DNA of 64,000 nucleotides from Phytophthora quininea (GCA_011947345.1 JAAVTG010000525.1:299674-363673), one strand, 5' to 3'. Positions 22,206-34,608 are shown, counted from the first letter of the stretch. A program made the numbers and translations. The notes: a model not told the origin generated them from the sequence alone.

Positions 22206-25200
22206 TCAACTCTCCTCCGGCTGCTGAAGCCAGTGTGCACTGAGTCGAGAAGCTGTCCCCAGGTGCGTAAGGCACGATTCTTTGCCCTTGGAATCCAACG
22301 AAAAATCATCGTCGCAAAGTGCGCCAACGCAATGCTCCACAGGCGCGTTTACCTCGAGTGCAATTGTATCGGAGTTTGATGCGGAGTGCTGATAGACACA
22401 GCATCTATTATCCGAACAGTAGTTGTCAGTACGAGAAATACTAAGACAATACGAATCGGAAACGTACCGGATTTTACTCGAGCTGCCAACTGCTATTTCG
22501 CTTGAGTTTTGAACAGCGAGCAGCGCACTGGCCACGTGAAGCGAAAGTTGAATGTGTCTTGTGCTTTCACCTTCATTTAGGGCGGGCGATATAGAAAGCA
22601 TGCGCTCTTTCCTGGCTTCGACTGCGTAGGTCTGCGGTTCCGAGGAAAATCCACTATCCCAGCGAATGTCGAACTGCGACCGCGATTCCGTAGTGTTAAT
22701 TCCCACAACAACGCGGGCGGCGTTGAGATAGCCGAAGCGTTTGCTTTGTGGTTCGACTTCGGCACCGCGCTGTGCAGTAAGTCGACGACCACCAAGTTCT
22801 TTCCCGTTGACTGTCACGCTTCCTGATAAATTGATCACCGTGTCATCTGATCCGATGTTGATTGTGGGGCTGCCCACACCGATAGACACCTCCTGAGCGG
22901 TAGATCCAAGCTTTATGCTTTTTGCCTCGAATGTAGCCATTTTCACTGTTGAAGCTCCAACAGCGACATCGTTTGTAGTATTGGTCCCAACTGCGACTTT
23001 CTTTGCTTCGACTGCGAACGAGGTTGCTCCTGTAACGCGAAATTTCAGCGTTGGCTCACTGATCCTCTCAAGTCAATTTAAACTTACCAGTAATGCTGAC
23101 GGTATCTCCCTGCACATTCACTGCGCCGACGTCTTCACTTCCAATCGCAACAGAATCCACTTCTTCGCCGATTGCGAGCGTGTCTTCAGCATCCACAACC
23201 ACACGTTTGCCAGTCAAAGACGTTTCAGACGCTACCACCAGGAGCAAGCAGATGTGAGATTCTTTAGAGTACAGACCAAAACGCAAAGTAAAGCCTTACC
23301 TTCTGTGCCAATGTTAATGGTGGCGCTCATGAGGTCAAGGGTACTACCACTAGGGGAAGAACGGTCGAGTTCGCTCCAGGGCCTCCAATACTGATGTGAG
23401 TCGCTTCAATGGAGGCGACGGTTGTCTTTCCTTTAGGGCCCACCCGGAACTTTGGCGAATTTACTCTGATAGCAGCATCAGCGATGGAAACCAAAGACTC
23501 GGTGGTGGAGCTCCCGTTGAAGTGAATGAGACCAGAAATGGTGGTCGTAGCTTTAGTATTGCGAGTGTTGATCGAAATCGAGCGTGAAGCATCTAAATGG
23601 ATCTCAGAAGACTCCATCTTCGTCACTTGGCCAGTCGTCTTACCGTTTCCGACGACAATTGAGGCCGAGCTTTCTCCAACAGCAATCGCTTTACTCGCGT
23701 CAAACGAGATACTGCTACCTTCAACTCCCAATTTTGACAGTCCAAACTTGCCGAGTTGGATAGAAGGTGAAGAGACGCCCAGCTGTAGAGAATTTGAATT
23801 GATGCGAAGCTGTGAGGATTCAGTTGCACGGTTATCAAGCGTGATGCGCTGGGCTGACACGTTAAACCCGCCGCCCGCCACTTTTACATGTGTGGCGTTA
23901 TTCATCTGCGCTTTGTTGTTGAAAGTAACAAACCCGTGTACATTGACGACGTGTGATGCGCTGTGGCTGCCGATTTCGGTCAGCGACGACGCCGTCTGAT
24001 CCAGTCCAGCGTTAACGGTAATCGTGCCATATTGTGACGAGGTTAATCCAGTGGCCTGGCCACCAACCAGAACAACATCGCCACCAATCTCCAATCCGTC
24101 TCCACCCACTACACGAATGTCGCCACCTTCTTTCTGTGTGGTGGTTGTCTGTCCGGACAATTCCATCGTGACACTTTCGCTTTCTTCTCCGCTGCGCATT
24201 GTCTCCAGTGCTCGTGCACCATCACCACCGTCCTCAGCGACATCATTACCATCATCATCGCTAGCAACTGTGAGCCGTACTGTTCCGCTTGATGGGGAGC
24301 CCAACAATATCGTGCTTGTATTAAGTCGTAGTGCTTGATCTGTTGATAAACTCGACGAATTATCGTTGCGAGCGAGCGTAAGCCCGCCACCGATACTTAG
24401 ACTTCCTCCGACGCCATCAAGAGTGATGCCTGTACTTATAGGAGCCTCTGACCCCATATTTGCTACCGTCACAGTTCCAGAGGGCTCCACAAAGAGAATC
24501 GAATTTCCACCGACACTTGTCACCACACTTCCTGCCTGAGAGACAAGGTTCAAGTCACCATGCTCTTTCACACCCCCAGAACTGTTCGCAGCAGTTGTCA
24601 TCACCGTGCCGTCTTCAAACACCACTGCTTTCCTGGCATGAATGTAATCCCCCTCAAACATCGGAGCTGTTTTGTGAGCACGACAGTTAGCTCGTGCCTC
24701 CTACAAGCAGAACAATAAATATTTGATTGCACGTACACTCCACCCTGTTCGTGAAAGCCGCAGTTCCATTCGTGAAGAACGACACGCCGTAGAAATCCTG
24801 CGTTTCCGCTGAAGCAAGTGCCCGCCGTCCGATCTGCAGCTCACCGTCGTCGAATGCAATCATCGCTTCCGAGTACACAGTCTTGGAGTATCCTGCAAGC
24901 CGTAAAAAAATTAATCAGTCCCACGGCCAGATCGCCATCAACTGCCACATATTTTACATAAAGTCTACCGCTCTTGAGGAAGATCTGGGCGTCATCTTCT
25001 GCCACCACCGTGAATCGGTTGTCCACTGTCGTCCCAAACAGATCATTTTGATGTGACTCGAAGAAGTCTGTCTGCGTGAGGTAGATGGAAATGACGCTCA
25101 TCAGCGCGAACGACAAAATCGTCAGTACAAAGATGAGCGTCCAGAACACGTCCTGCTCTCCTTCTTTGCGTCTCCTGAGTGTGATTCTCTGTCGGATGCC

Positions 25201-25605
25201 GCCACTGGAGCGGTACCTGAAGCTGCGCACGTCTCCGTCCGACTGGAAGAAGCCTCGACGAGCTCGCAGGCGTCGCAGTCTCCGGACACCCAACCGGGCT
25301 CCTCTTAAACCCTGGGCGTCATCGTCATCGTCATCGTCGTCGATCAACAGGTCGTGACGCATCTCATCGCCCGGAGAGTCCATGGGGATGGCCTGGCGAC
25401 CGCGTCGGTACGCGTGCTCCTCGGGCGTCGACGCGACGTCCTCGTCCTCGTCTTCGTCCTGGTCGGCATGGGTCGGCGTCTCTTCGAAGCGTCCTTGGTC
25501 GTCAGTGCCCTGCAGCGTCAGCGAGCGCCGTCCGCGGGTCTGCAGGATGGCGGGGCCGTCACTCACCACGTCAATGACCTCGTCGTCGGCGCGCGGAGAA
25601 GACAT
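22206..25605 (-). CDS. Type II membrane protein with beta-solenoid-like ectodomain (sarcoglycan-like layout)
   Basis: Exons are 25605-24969, 24892-24744, 24700-23300, 23231-23088 and 23029-22206, all GT-AG with matching phases; one indel lies near 23355. The start is taken at MSSPRADDEVIDVV, the first ATG. The cytosolic part is acidic (a run of eight Asp at about 25330) then Arg-rich. One transmembrane helix follows (VFWTLIFVLTILSFALMSVI), with no signal peptide, giving type II topology. The ectodomain of about 800 residues is made of short beta-rich repeats (SIVVGNGKTTGQVTKMESSE, DSVAIGSEDVGAVNVQGD, VSIGVGSPTINIGSDD) and ends in a Cys-rich segment. Sarcoglycans share the order short cytosolic tail, helix, beta repeats, terminal Cys cluster. 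The resemblance is architectural, not a proven homology. Confidence 0.7.
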
Positions 25606-25773
25606 CGATCTCTCCCGGTTCTGGTTGTGGCTTGATTGCGCCACGTCACAGGACAGTCAGGTCGTATTTAGGTTTAATACACGTAGTTAAGATTTGAAAT
25701 GTTCTTAAATTACGGTTTGATGTGCGTTTTTGATGAGACGCGTTCCGGTGTTGACGCTCAAAAACACTTGAAG
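25606..25773. promoter_or_regulatory. Short bidirectional promoter region
   Basis: Only 168 bases separate the start codons of the beta-solenoid membrane protein (-) and the isomerase (+), so both promoters must overlap here. The plus strand around 25665-25715 is AT-rich. No specific element is recognised. Confidence 0.4.
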
Positions 25774-26565
25774 ATGAAGATGGCGGAAACGTTGGTGCTG
25801 TACTCGTACTGGCGCAGTAGCTGCTCGTGGCGCGTGCGGATCTCGCTGGAGTGGAAGCAGATCCCCTTCGAGTACCGCGCCGTGCACTTGCTGGAGGGCG
25901 GGGGCCAGCAGTTCCAGCAGGACTATACGGCCGTCAACCCCAACCAGGTGTCAATGTGTCAATGTCATTAAACGAGATCTCCTGCATCTAATTTATTTAT
26001 TTAATGACGCAGCGCTTGCCAACTCTTGTGGTGAATGACAAGGCGATCCCTCAATCCAGTGCCATCCTCGAGTTCCTGGAGGAGACGCATCCGGAGAAGC
26101 CGTTGCTGCCTCGCGACAGCTTCGACCGCGCCATTGTGCGCAACCTCTGCGCGATCATCGGCAGCGACATCCAACCGATCGGGAATCTAGCGGTGCAGAT
26201 CAAGGTGCGGTGGTCTGGAGGCTGAGAGATAAAGTAGCTGGGAATTGACTATTTTTGATGATGCAGGCGGCTGAGGACGTTCCGGAAGAGCAGCGAGCTG
26301 CCAAGAAGGCCGAGTGGGGCAAGTTCTGGGTGGTGAGAGGCTTTGAGGCTCTGGAGAAGGAGCTAGCCAAGACGTCTGGCAAATACTGCTTTGGAGATGA
26401 GGTCACGCTCGCGGACTTGTACCTGGTGCCACAAGTATACAATGCCAACCGCGTTGGAGTGGATATGGCTAAGTTCCCGACCATCGCACGCATCACCGCA
26501 AGCTTGAAACCCTTCCAGCGTTCCAGAAGGCGCACCCGTCCAACCAACCTGATACAGTCCAGTAG
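25774..26565 (+). CDS. GSTZ1: Maleylacetoacetate isomerase / zeta-class glutathione S-transferase
   Basis: Converts maleylacetoacetate to fumarylacetoacetate in tyrosine and phenylalanine breakdown, using glutathione. The start is ATG at 25774 or two codons later. Exons end at 25947 and 26204; the introns run 25948-26012 and 26205-26266. The N-terminal thioredoxin-like domain has the zeta-class active-site motif SSCSWRVRI. Substrate-side motifs QRLPTLVVND and QSSAILEFLEE follow, then the helical domain (YCFGDEVTLADLYLVPQVYN). One missing base near 26503 shifts the end; corrected, the protein ends in NQPDTVQ with a TAG at 26563-26565, 35 bases from the convergent DENND6 stop. Length is about 225 residues, normal for the family. 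Confidence 0.9.
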
Positions 26566-26600
26566 TTTCCATGCGATGACAAGCAGCGAATTTCTATTGA

Positions 26601-29104
26601 TCAATTGAAAGTACGCAGCTTCTCCTTGACCGCCTTGAGATGAGATTTGATGACGCGGATCTGCTCCTTGTCTACATCGCCGCGAGCCTTTTCAAGCTCG
26701 AGAACAACTTTCATTTCCTGTCTCAGCTTCAAGTACTGCTCCTTGGACAAGTTGTCACCGAATGGCGAGCTTAGAAGAAGCTTGGCGTCGACACTTTCCC
26801 GTAGCGTGCGCAAGGTGTTAGCAAAATCGTGAATGCATCGCTGGCGACGGTAATTAAACCACGGCTCGAAATGTGGAGAGCGCACAAACGCCGTGTACAA
26901 TGCTTTCCACTTCGACTGCTTGATCTGAGGAGGCAGCTTTCGAGGCTTGATGCTTGACAGCAAACCCGGCAGACTGAATGGCTTCATGTAGTCCTCAGCG
27001 CTCATGTACAGATTCGACCGTCGTCCACTTGCCTTCCAAATGCCAAAATATTGTTCGAACGGTTGCAAGAAATCTTTCGTTAGCTTGCGGAAATGCTACA
27101 GATACGTTCACAACAGTAGTGAGTTAGCTATCAACGATCACAGCCGACTACGCTACTGAGCATCGACATACCTTTCGTAGTACCGCATTATTAATCGTAG
27201 CAAAGGGTGCATCTTCATGGCTTGTGGTCTGAGTGACGTACATTTCGGGTGGGGAGACGAGCTGGCTGAGAACGGTAGCGTCTGGAACCACGTAGCGTGG
27301 GCATCGTCGTAAAAGCTGTTTTTGCCAAGCCACCAGCAAATCATACGTAGCTACTAGTTAGTTTGGCTGCGGAAAACCGCAAGAACGCAGCTTTTCTTAC
27401 CATAGCACGATGACTGTTTTCAAAGTCGTCCAGCTCGACACTCTTCTGGATGTGAAGACTAATTGTCCCTGTTTCTTCTACTTCGTTCGAGTGTTCTGTC
27501 CAACAGAATGCAGTGAAGTTAGTGGTTACCATAGCTTTCAATCCATAACCCACCTTTCCCGTGAGCTTTTGGAGGCTCTAAGAATGGAAAGACCAGGGCA
27601 TTCGGCCAATGACTTAGAGTCTGGGAGGCAAAGCAAAGCGATTTTGTTTAGAAATGCGTCTAGCTCCAGGTGCAACGACGGCAGGAAGTTAAATACCTTC
27701 ATGAAGAACGGATTCGTAGTTCCAATCACTGTCACATCGTTTGGACTGCTAACACCGTTGTTTTGCCTTTTCGCCAAATCCTGTTTGTCAAATTTCAGTG
27801 TGCAGAGTTAGGTATCGCGTTTATTCTCGACATTCCATGTAAGGCCTACATCAAAATCAGCTTCGTAGACTGTGAAATACGGGCGACAGTCACCTTGAAA
27901 ATGCAGTGGGGCTATCAAACTGGAACGAAGAAATTCACAGATTAGGCCATACAATTTATCGGGGTTCAGTATATCATGATCCACCTAGTAAAGGCAAGCG
28001 CAGCTTGGCTGCATGTCCTTGCATGTGGGGATAAGATTAAAAGCTCTCTCCGGTAATTGCCAATTGCCACAGGAGCCACAGCGAGCTTTCAAGCCCAATG
28101 AAACTCGTATACAGTCCAATGTTCTGTGAATGGATGTACTCGGTCAGACCCGACAATGCATAGCACAGATTTGCTCACTTACCTCAAATGGAGTCGTTTG
28201 GTGCGACCTCTTCGAAAGGAGGAGATCCCCAAACGATGGCGATGGCGGGTGTTGCCGATGCGACACAACAAAGTTTCCTTCTTTCACCAGCACGGTTTCC
28301 TCTGTATCTTCATCTTCATCGCCATCACTGTCATCCACTTCGTTAAAATCCGGTTTATCCGTGGCGTCGTCGTCACCTTCAACAATGAAATGCGCCTGCA
28401 TGGGTGAGTCTTCCTCCAACTCATAGGTCGTATCCAGCTGCTTGTAATCGAGCAGTTTCGGGATAATGCAAGAAATATAAGTGCCAGCTAGTGGCAAGAC
28501 AACAGGAGAATCGAAGCGGATCTCCGGCCTAATATCACAAAAACCGATGCACAATCAGCAACGGTCAGACAAAAGTATCCTATGCTTCCATCCATACCAC
28601 GAGTTAATGTTGTTGTAAACTGCCGCCAAAGCTTGTGGTCCGACCTTGAAGAAGAGCGGGCCAATCACACGAAGCACGCGGTCGTACAGATCCACATAGG
28701 GCCTCGTGCTGACGAGCACAAGAGCCTTCTGGAAGTAGCCGCGCGTGCGGGATTCGTCCTTCTGCTGGCGAAACAGCACAAAGCCAAAGAGGAGTTCGTC
28801 GCTGCAGACAAAGACACGGTACAGCCAAGAGATCAGCTGAGTATTAAGCTCAAAAATAGTGGCAAGTTGCTGTAACGCACTCGTTGGGGTCGTCTCGGAA
28901 GCGCACGACGAATTGAGTGTCTCCCTCGTCCTGGTTGTTGCAATGCGGCAGCGCCAGGTGCGCCAGACTGGTCTTAGCCGCCTCCGAGAGCCCGCAGCCG
29001 GCCGGGTGCAGCGCGTCCAGCTTCTGGCCGGAGTCGATGTCGAATACCACGGTGGCTAGTGCCCGCAGGCCGTAGGCAGCGGCAGCATCGACGGCTGTGG
29101 ACAT
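26601..29104 (-). CDS. DENND6: DENND6-family DENN-domain protein
   Basis: DENND6 proteins are Rab GTPase exchange factors (Rab14 in animals) in endosomal traffic. Exons read as 29104-28881, 28801-28598, 28528-28183, 28123-27985, 27919-27850, 27780-27554, about 27495-27401, 27315-27172 and 27095-26601. Conserved pieces are ATVVFDIDSGQKLDAL, FGFVLFRQQKDESRTRGYFQ, SPVVLPLAGTY, the CRPYFTVYEADFD block, VIGTTNPFFMKVF and the C-terminal KWKALYTAFVRSPHFEPWF, all in the family order. An acidic insert lies at about 28260-28400. Exon phases match except at 27554/27495, where one base is off, and there is a frame break near 28040 in a T run. The upstream TTG is not used as start; ATG (MSTAVDAAAAYG) is chosen. 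Confidence 0.87.
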
Positions 29105-29205
29105 CAAGCTGGAAGATGTCCGTTGCAAGGTGCTTTTGCGATAATGAGTTTTTTAGAGATGGCTACATTTGTATCGAAAAAGGCATTTTTGTGCTAGGTT
29201 GTGCT

Positions 29206-30927
29206 CTACGTTCTTACCAGGCGACCCAGGAAGTCTTGGAAAAACAACGACAGCTCTTGTTTGTCCTCGTCTTCGATGGTTTCATCCCCAGTGAACTTTG
29301 CAGCGAGAGATTCCACAACCGCCGCCACATCTGCTTCACGGTGCACATCTTGGCATTCGGGGAGTTGGTGTCGCATTGCGTCCACCAGCTCAATGACCTC
29401 ACGCTCGACGAGATCCGCAGCCTGGTCATACGGACAAGCGAAGAGTTAGTGGTCTAGGATTAAACTACCTCCCAAACACTGGCGTACCGTTTTCACGAAG
29501 AACTTGGAGGTGCGGCGACACCACTCCGGAGATCGAAAGAGAGCTTGCAATTCCGTCACTGGAGTAAGCTCACCCTCAACCGGCTCGGTCTCAGCAGCTT
29601 CAGCCAAGATGTCATACACGAACAAAAGAGCCTGCAGGCATAACAAGAATCGTCAATAAATGCACATTAATGAATAGCAACTGCGATAGATCACACACCT
29701 TTAGCTGAAGTTTGTCGGGGTGGGCATCGTTGAATAGCCCTGCCAAAAGCTCTGGCCCATTGTGCAGCGTAATCAGTCGCTGTCCACGTGCATTGGATCG
29801 TACCATAGAGGTCAGCGCATACAGGGATTTCTTCTTGACATCTAGCACTTCCTTGGCGGTAGATTCGTCGCTGGGGATCTCCAACGCCAAAGAATCGATT
29901 AACTTTGGCACAGCTCCAACATCAATCCCCCAATCTTGACCATCCTTGTAGTTTTTGGCTGCAGAGCCAAACACCCACGCTGCACTTGCTCTGACAGGTA
30001 AATTGGTCGAGTTCAGATAGTCTGCCATGATCCCGAAGCCGCCGATGAAGTTGAAGATGTGGGTCTTGTCTAAGTCTTGCACTTCCCATTCGAGCACCTC
30101 CAACACGGACAGCTGACCCTCCAGATCGCCTCTCTGCTCGGCATCTTTAAACTGCTCCATCAACTTGCCCATGTATTTGGCGTCATCTTGAAGAGACTCG
30201 AGCGCCTCCTTGAGTTCCGCTTGGCGCTTTTTCCAGAGGGCAATGATCTGCTTGCGAAACTCGGCGGGTGGTAGTTTCTCTCGTGCATCGTAGATGTCCA
30301 TGCCTTCAACCTTTGGGGGTTCCGGCAAAGCCTGCAGCGTTTCGTAGATTTTCTCGTGGTTCCAGTTCGGTTCTGCGCCAGCTTTCACGCTAGCGTCTCC
30401 AGTCGCGTCCTCAGCAGAAGGTTCCTCGTCGACGAGCTCTTCTTCGGTGGCGAGCACGTCATCTTCCTGCACTACTTCAACATCTCCGGAGATATCTGTG
30501 GAGACTGTGACTGTCTTCTCTTTCTTCGGATCAATCACCACCGAGCGCATTGCTTCCTCCTCCGCAGCTTCGGACGGATCCACGAGCTTCGCCTCACGCT
30601 TGCCGGTCTCCAAGTTTAAGCGCACATGCAATCCCTGCAACCGATCTATGGTCAATACAATTGCGCGTACAATAAATAACTAGCAAGAACCTCACCTTCG
30701 GCACGCCCTGCCCAGGCAGCAGCTCCTGCCACTCGTCGGTGGCTACAAACTCTGGCACTGACGGGGCCACATCTTGAGAAGAGGAAGTCTCTCTCCGTCG
30801 TCGGCGCAACATCCACTTCGGTCTTTTGCTGGTCGGCACCACCCGCTACGGCCACTACCGCTATCGCTGCTACAAGGAGCAACACGTGGTGCAGTCGGAA
30901 GCGTCGAGATACACTGCGGACTGCCAT
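29206..30927 (-). CDS. SIL1: SIL1 nucleotide exchange factor for BiP
   Basis: SIL1 acts in the ER lumen, exchanging ADP on the Hsp70 BiP. Exons are 30927-30696, 30634-29699, 29631-29488 and 29421-29206 with consistent phases. The N-terminal signal peptide is HHVLLLVAAIAVVAVAGG. The family hallmark TDEWQELLPGQGVPK is followed, across an intron, by GLHVRLNLETGKREAKL. Armadillo-type repeats follow (FIGGFGIMADYLNSTNLPVR, ASAAWVFGSAAKN, KKSLYALTSMVRSNARGQR). A frame break of one base lies near 30800. The protein ends at LGRLVRT as read, but GTAAGA at this point could be a splice donor, so a short final exon with an ER-retention signal cannot be excluded. It shares a 125-bp promoter interval with the tRNA synthetase gene. 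Confidence 0.88.
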
Positions 30928-31052
30928 TGCCAATCGAGAAATGAACGATTATCTGCCACGTACTCGTGGCTTTGGGTACGTGGCAAAACGATTGATTGGC
31001 AACTTACGCTTTTAGAGCAACATTTCAATTTATCGGCTGAAAAGCATCGACG
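30928..31052. promoter_or_regulatory. Shared promoter of SIL1 (-) and asparaginyl-tRNA synthetase (+)
   Basis: 125 bases between divergent start codons. An AT-rich stretch with CATTTCAATTT at about 31021-31031 partly resembles oomycete initiator sequence. The palindromic CACGTAC/GTACGTG pair around 30958-30982 is a possible factor site. Confidence 0.4.
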
Positions 31053-32678
31053 ATGCTGTGGAGACGCTGCTTGGACTCAGCATCCCGCCGCGTGCAGTCT
31101 CGCTGCTTCGCCACCGACCTGTCCAGGCGCTCGACCATCCGCGATGCCCGACAGCTGGACAGCGGCTCACACGTAGCCGTGGGCGGCTGGGTCAAGTCCG
31201 TGCGCAAGCACAAGTCCGTGAGCTTCGTCAACGTCAACGACGGCTCTTGTTTGGGGAGATGCAGATCACCCTGCCAGCGGAGGATGCAGACGCGACGGGA
31301 CTGGCAGCCGAGCTCAGCAACATTGCCGTTGGCGCCAGTGTCTTTGCCGAGGGAGAGTTGCGCCAAGTACCTGGCAAACAGCAGCGCCTGGAGCTGCATC
31401 CAAGCTCGCTCGAGGTTCTCGGCAAGTGCGACGTGCAGACGTACCCGCTGCAGAAGAAATACCACTCGCTCGAGTTCCTGCGGGAAAATCTGCACTTGAG
31501 AGCGCGTACCAACACGTTTGGGGCGGTCACAAGAGTCCGCAATGCACTCGGGTAAGGGTGGATGGGGTAAGGATACTGTGAGGATTCTAGGGACTAAACT
31601 TGCTCGCTGTTAGACAAGGACTGCACTCATACTTCCAGGAGAACGATTTTTACATCTGCACAGCCCCATTCTGACCTCGAATGACTGCGAAGGAGCTGGC
31701 GAAATGTTCCAACTGGCGAAGACTGGTTAGGGAGTTTGTTTTACCTCTGTGGATACTCTGTGGGGGCTAAATTGCTTTGTGTGTATTGATACAGAAGGAA
31801 AGGGTGAGGAGTTCTTCGGCACCCCAACATACTTGACGGTGTCGGGCCAATTGCACGCCGAGATGTACGCGTGTGCACTGAGCAAGGTCTACACGTTCGG
31901 GCCAACGTTCCGCGCGGAGAACAGCAACACCACACGCCACTTGGCAGAGTTCTGGATGGTGGAGCCTGAGATGGCCTTCGCTGGGTTAGAAGAGTGCATT
32001 TCCTCGGCGCAAGGCGCCATTCAGCGCTCCGTGGGTCACGCTTTGGACAGGTGTGCCGAGGACATTGCTTTTTCAACAAGAACTACGACAAGGAGATTGC
32101 TGAGCGTCTCCATCGCGTAGTCGACCAAGACTTTGCCCGTTTGACGTATACCGAAGCCATCGGGGTGCTCCAAAAGGCTGCTGCAGACAGCAAAGGCAAG
32201 GTGAAATTCGAGAAGAAGCCTGAGTGGGGGTCGACCTGCAAACAGAGCACGAGCGATTCCTGGCGGAGAAGTACGTGGGTGGCCCAGTATTCGTGACGGA
32301 CTATCCAGCTGAGATCAAGGCATTTTACATGCGCAAGAATGCTCCTGACGAGCAAGGTCATGAGACCGTGGCCGGCATGGACTTGCTTGTGCCTAAGATC
32401 GGCGAGCTGGTGGGTGGCAGCGTTCGTGAAGAGCGCTTCGAGTTGTTGGAGAAGAAAATGCGCCATCTTGGGCTGCTCCCCAGAGTGATCTCGACGACGA
32501 CGCCATTGCCTCTGCAGGAGGTGATCTCGACTGGTACTTAGACTTGCGCCGCTTCGGCTCGGTGCCGCATGCTGGTTGGGGACTCGGCTTTGAGCGGCTC
32601 GTGCTGTTTGCTACTGGCATGGAGAACATCCGTGATGTTATTCCGCTTCCGCGCTTCCCGGGGCAGTGCAAACACTAG
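31053..32678 (+). CDS. NARS2: Asparaginyl-tRNA synthetase, organellar/bacterial type
   Basis: Charges tRNA-Asn; class II, aspartate-type. The start [20 protein letters not shown] is Arg/Ser-rich without acids and fits a mitochondrial presequence. It is followed by the OB-fold anticodon domain ([15 protein letters not shown]) and the class II core: [14 protein letters not shown], motif 2 [27 protein letters not shown], and motif 3 [15 protein letters not shown], ending [11 protein letters not shown]. Introns at 31552-31613 and 31726-31794. At least five one-base gaps in homopolymers (about 31255 G, 31672 C, 32073 T, 32228 G, 32480) break the frame, yet every conserved block is present. Without corrections the gene would look like a pseudogene; I consider it intact. 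Confidence 0.9.
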
Positions 32679-33014
32679 ACTGTCAGACTTGTGGACACCT
32701 CATAGAAGACTTTGATTGTGTACACGTTCTTCATTTGTATTTTTCATTTTGCACGATGTTCGTCTTGATGTGGGTTTTGTACATGGATGTCCGCCGAGTG
32801 CTCAATTGCGTCGCGTATTCTTCTGTTTGATTGATCCCTTTCGACACTGTGTACGGCGTTCCGCTTCACGTATAAATCACCAGCTGCGTGGTGGTCGGGC
32901 CCTGGCGTCCAGCGCTCGTCTGTTCTACTCTACTCTTCACGTCGTTATATTCTCTTCGCTACTGGATCGACGAGCGGATGGGGCCCCAGGCATTCGCTGT
33001 TGCTTCACCGACGT
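32679..33014. other. Intergenic region between convergent genes
   Basis: About 336 bases holding the 3' ends of the tRNA synthetase and HSF genes. The plus strand is T-rich near 32725-32755. No other feature is seen. Confidence 0.4.
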
Positions 33015-34608
33015 TCACTGCGGAAACAACTTGCCAAGCAGGTCCCGGTTAATCTCGAACAGCTTGTTTTTGTCCTCCAGCAGCACGGCGTTCTCGTGCT
33101 GGAGAGCTTTCTGGTCGTTGCGAAGGTTGTCCATCTCACGCTGCTTGGCATCCAGTGTGTGCTTCAAGCTCTCGTTTTCGTCCAGAACAATCTTTAGCTG
33201 GGACTGGAGGCGGTTTGTGTACAAGCTGTGCCGCAGCAAAAGTTATGCAGCGCGTCCTGGTCGTTGATCAGCTCCTGCCTCATCGGCACATCTTTCCCTT
33301 CGCCCGACGACGTTCGTGACTTTTTGATACGCAGGAGGATATCGACGGGGTCACTGAATGAGTTTGAGAAGCCCGCGTTCAATTCGGATCGAGGCACTGG
33401 TGTGGGCAGGCCCTGAGTCAGCAGATCGGGACGGTTCTCGAACGTTGGGATAGTAAAGCCCTGGGACCCGCTCGGTGCGCCAAAACCTTGGAAATTGTTG
33501 TACTCGTACTGGTGGTGCCGCTGCTGCTGCTGCTGCTGAAGCGCTTGGTGCTGGCGTTGCTCGGAAGCATCAGCCTGCTGCCGTCGGATAATTCGGTTGC
33601 GCACAATGTCCAGCGTAGGCAGCGTGGTCGCAGTGAATCCGTTCGAGTGGGAGGAGCCCGTGTCGGAACCACCACAGCTATTATTGCTGGACGAAACACT
33701 GTTGTTGCTGCCCGGCGGCGCCGCAATCACCGTTCCGTTCACCGATAGTCCACTTGAGGAGCTCATGTGAGATGCAGCCGAGTCCGTCGGCGAGGCGAGG
33801 GGCGCGTGCAGCGTGGCGCTGGCCAGGTACTCCTTCTTGCCCATTTTCTTGGCCTTCTTCTTGCACTCGGTAGCTGCCACGGGCGAGATGACGTTGTTCA
33901 GCAGCGTCGATCCGGGCAGGTACTGGAGCGGGAGGCCGTCTTGCGACGACAAGCCCAGCATGCTGCTGGAGGAGGAGGCGTGCGGGGTTGTCATGACGCC
34001 TGGCGCCACCTCGTTGATGGCTGGCTGGATGTGGACAGCCGACGTGTTCATCTGGATGTGCATGCCCGTCGTGCCTTGGGTGTTGAACCCTTCCGAGGCC
34101 GAATCGACCGGGAGCTTCCGCTTGCCGCAGGGCGACCCCGACTGCGCTTTCCTGGTCGGCGCTTGACTTGTCGCTGCCGCCTCTGCGCCGGCGGCCGTCG
34201 TCTTTGCGGCACCAGCCTTGCCTCCACCGCTGGCCGACCGTCGCGGAGCCTTTTTGCGCTTGATGACCTGCAGCAGCTCGGGCTGGTTCTGGCGGAAGTA
34301 CGGGTGGCTGAAGGTGCAGATGTCCGTCTTGGACTTGGTCCACTTGCGGAAGCCAAAGTAGTTGAGCTGGCGCTGGAAGCTGTGGAAGTTGGTGTGGTTG
34401 AAGTATTTGGGCAGGATCTTCTCCGTGACGACGACGGGGTCCAGGATCTGCAGCGCCAAGCCGTCCTCGGACCAGCGGATGATGCTGGCGTCCTCGACCT
34501 TGAGGATCTCGTACAGCAGCAGCAGGAACTTGGGCGCCTCGGGCTTGGCGCGCTTGCCGCCGTCCTTGATGGTGGCCAGGGCCCAGCCCGCCGGCTGCGC
34601 CGAGCATG
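33015..34608 (-). CDS. Heat-shock-factor-type transcription regulator
   Basis: Nuclear DNA-binding regulator. The HSF winged-helix domain is complete (about 34545-34260): PKFLLLLYEILKVEDASI, IIRWSEDGLALQILDP, ILPKYFNHTNFHSFQRQLN, YFGFRKWTKSKT and FSHPYFRQNQPELL. A basic Lys/Arg/Ala stretch, a Ser/Asn-rich middle, a polyglutamine run (CTG repeats, about 33520-33540) and, after a one-base break near 33235, a C-terminal coiled coil (KIVLDENESLKHTLDAKQRE) follow. The best start is the ATG at 34606-34608 (MLGAAGGLG) if a one-base gap in the following G run is accepted; the DNA-binding frame itself is open upstream to about 34984 but has no ATG there. Oomycetes have expanded HSF families; the target genes are unknown. 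Confidence 0.85.

Noticed and set aside
26255..26608. C-terminal extension of the isomerase ending at 26608
   Set aside because: Restoring one base near 26503 gives the normal zeta-class ending and a stop at 26565, clear of the DENND6 gene.
31053..32678. Programmed frameshifting or pseudogene status for the tRNA synthetase
   Set aside because: Five or more independent breaks at plain homopolymers with all class II motifs intact fit sequencing error far better.
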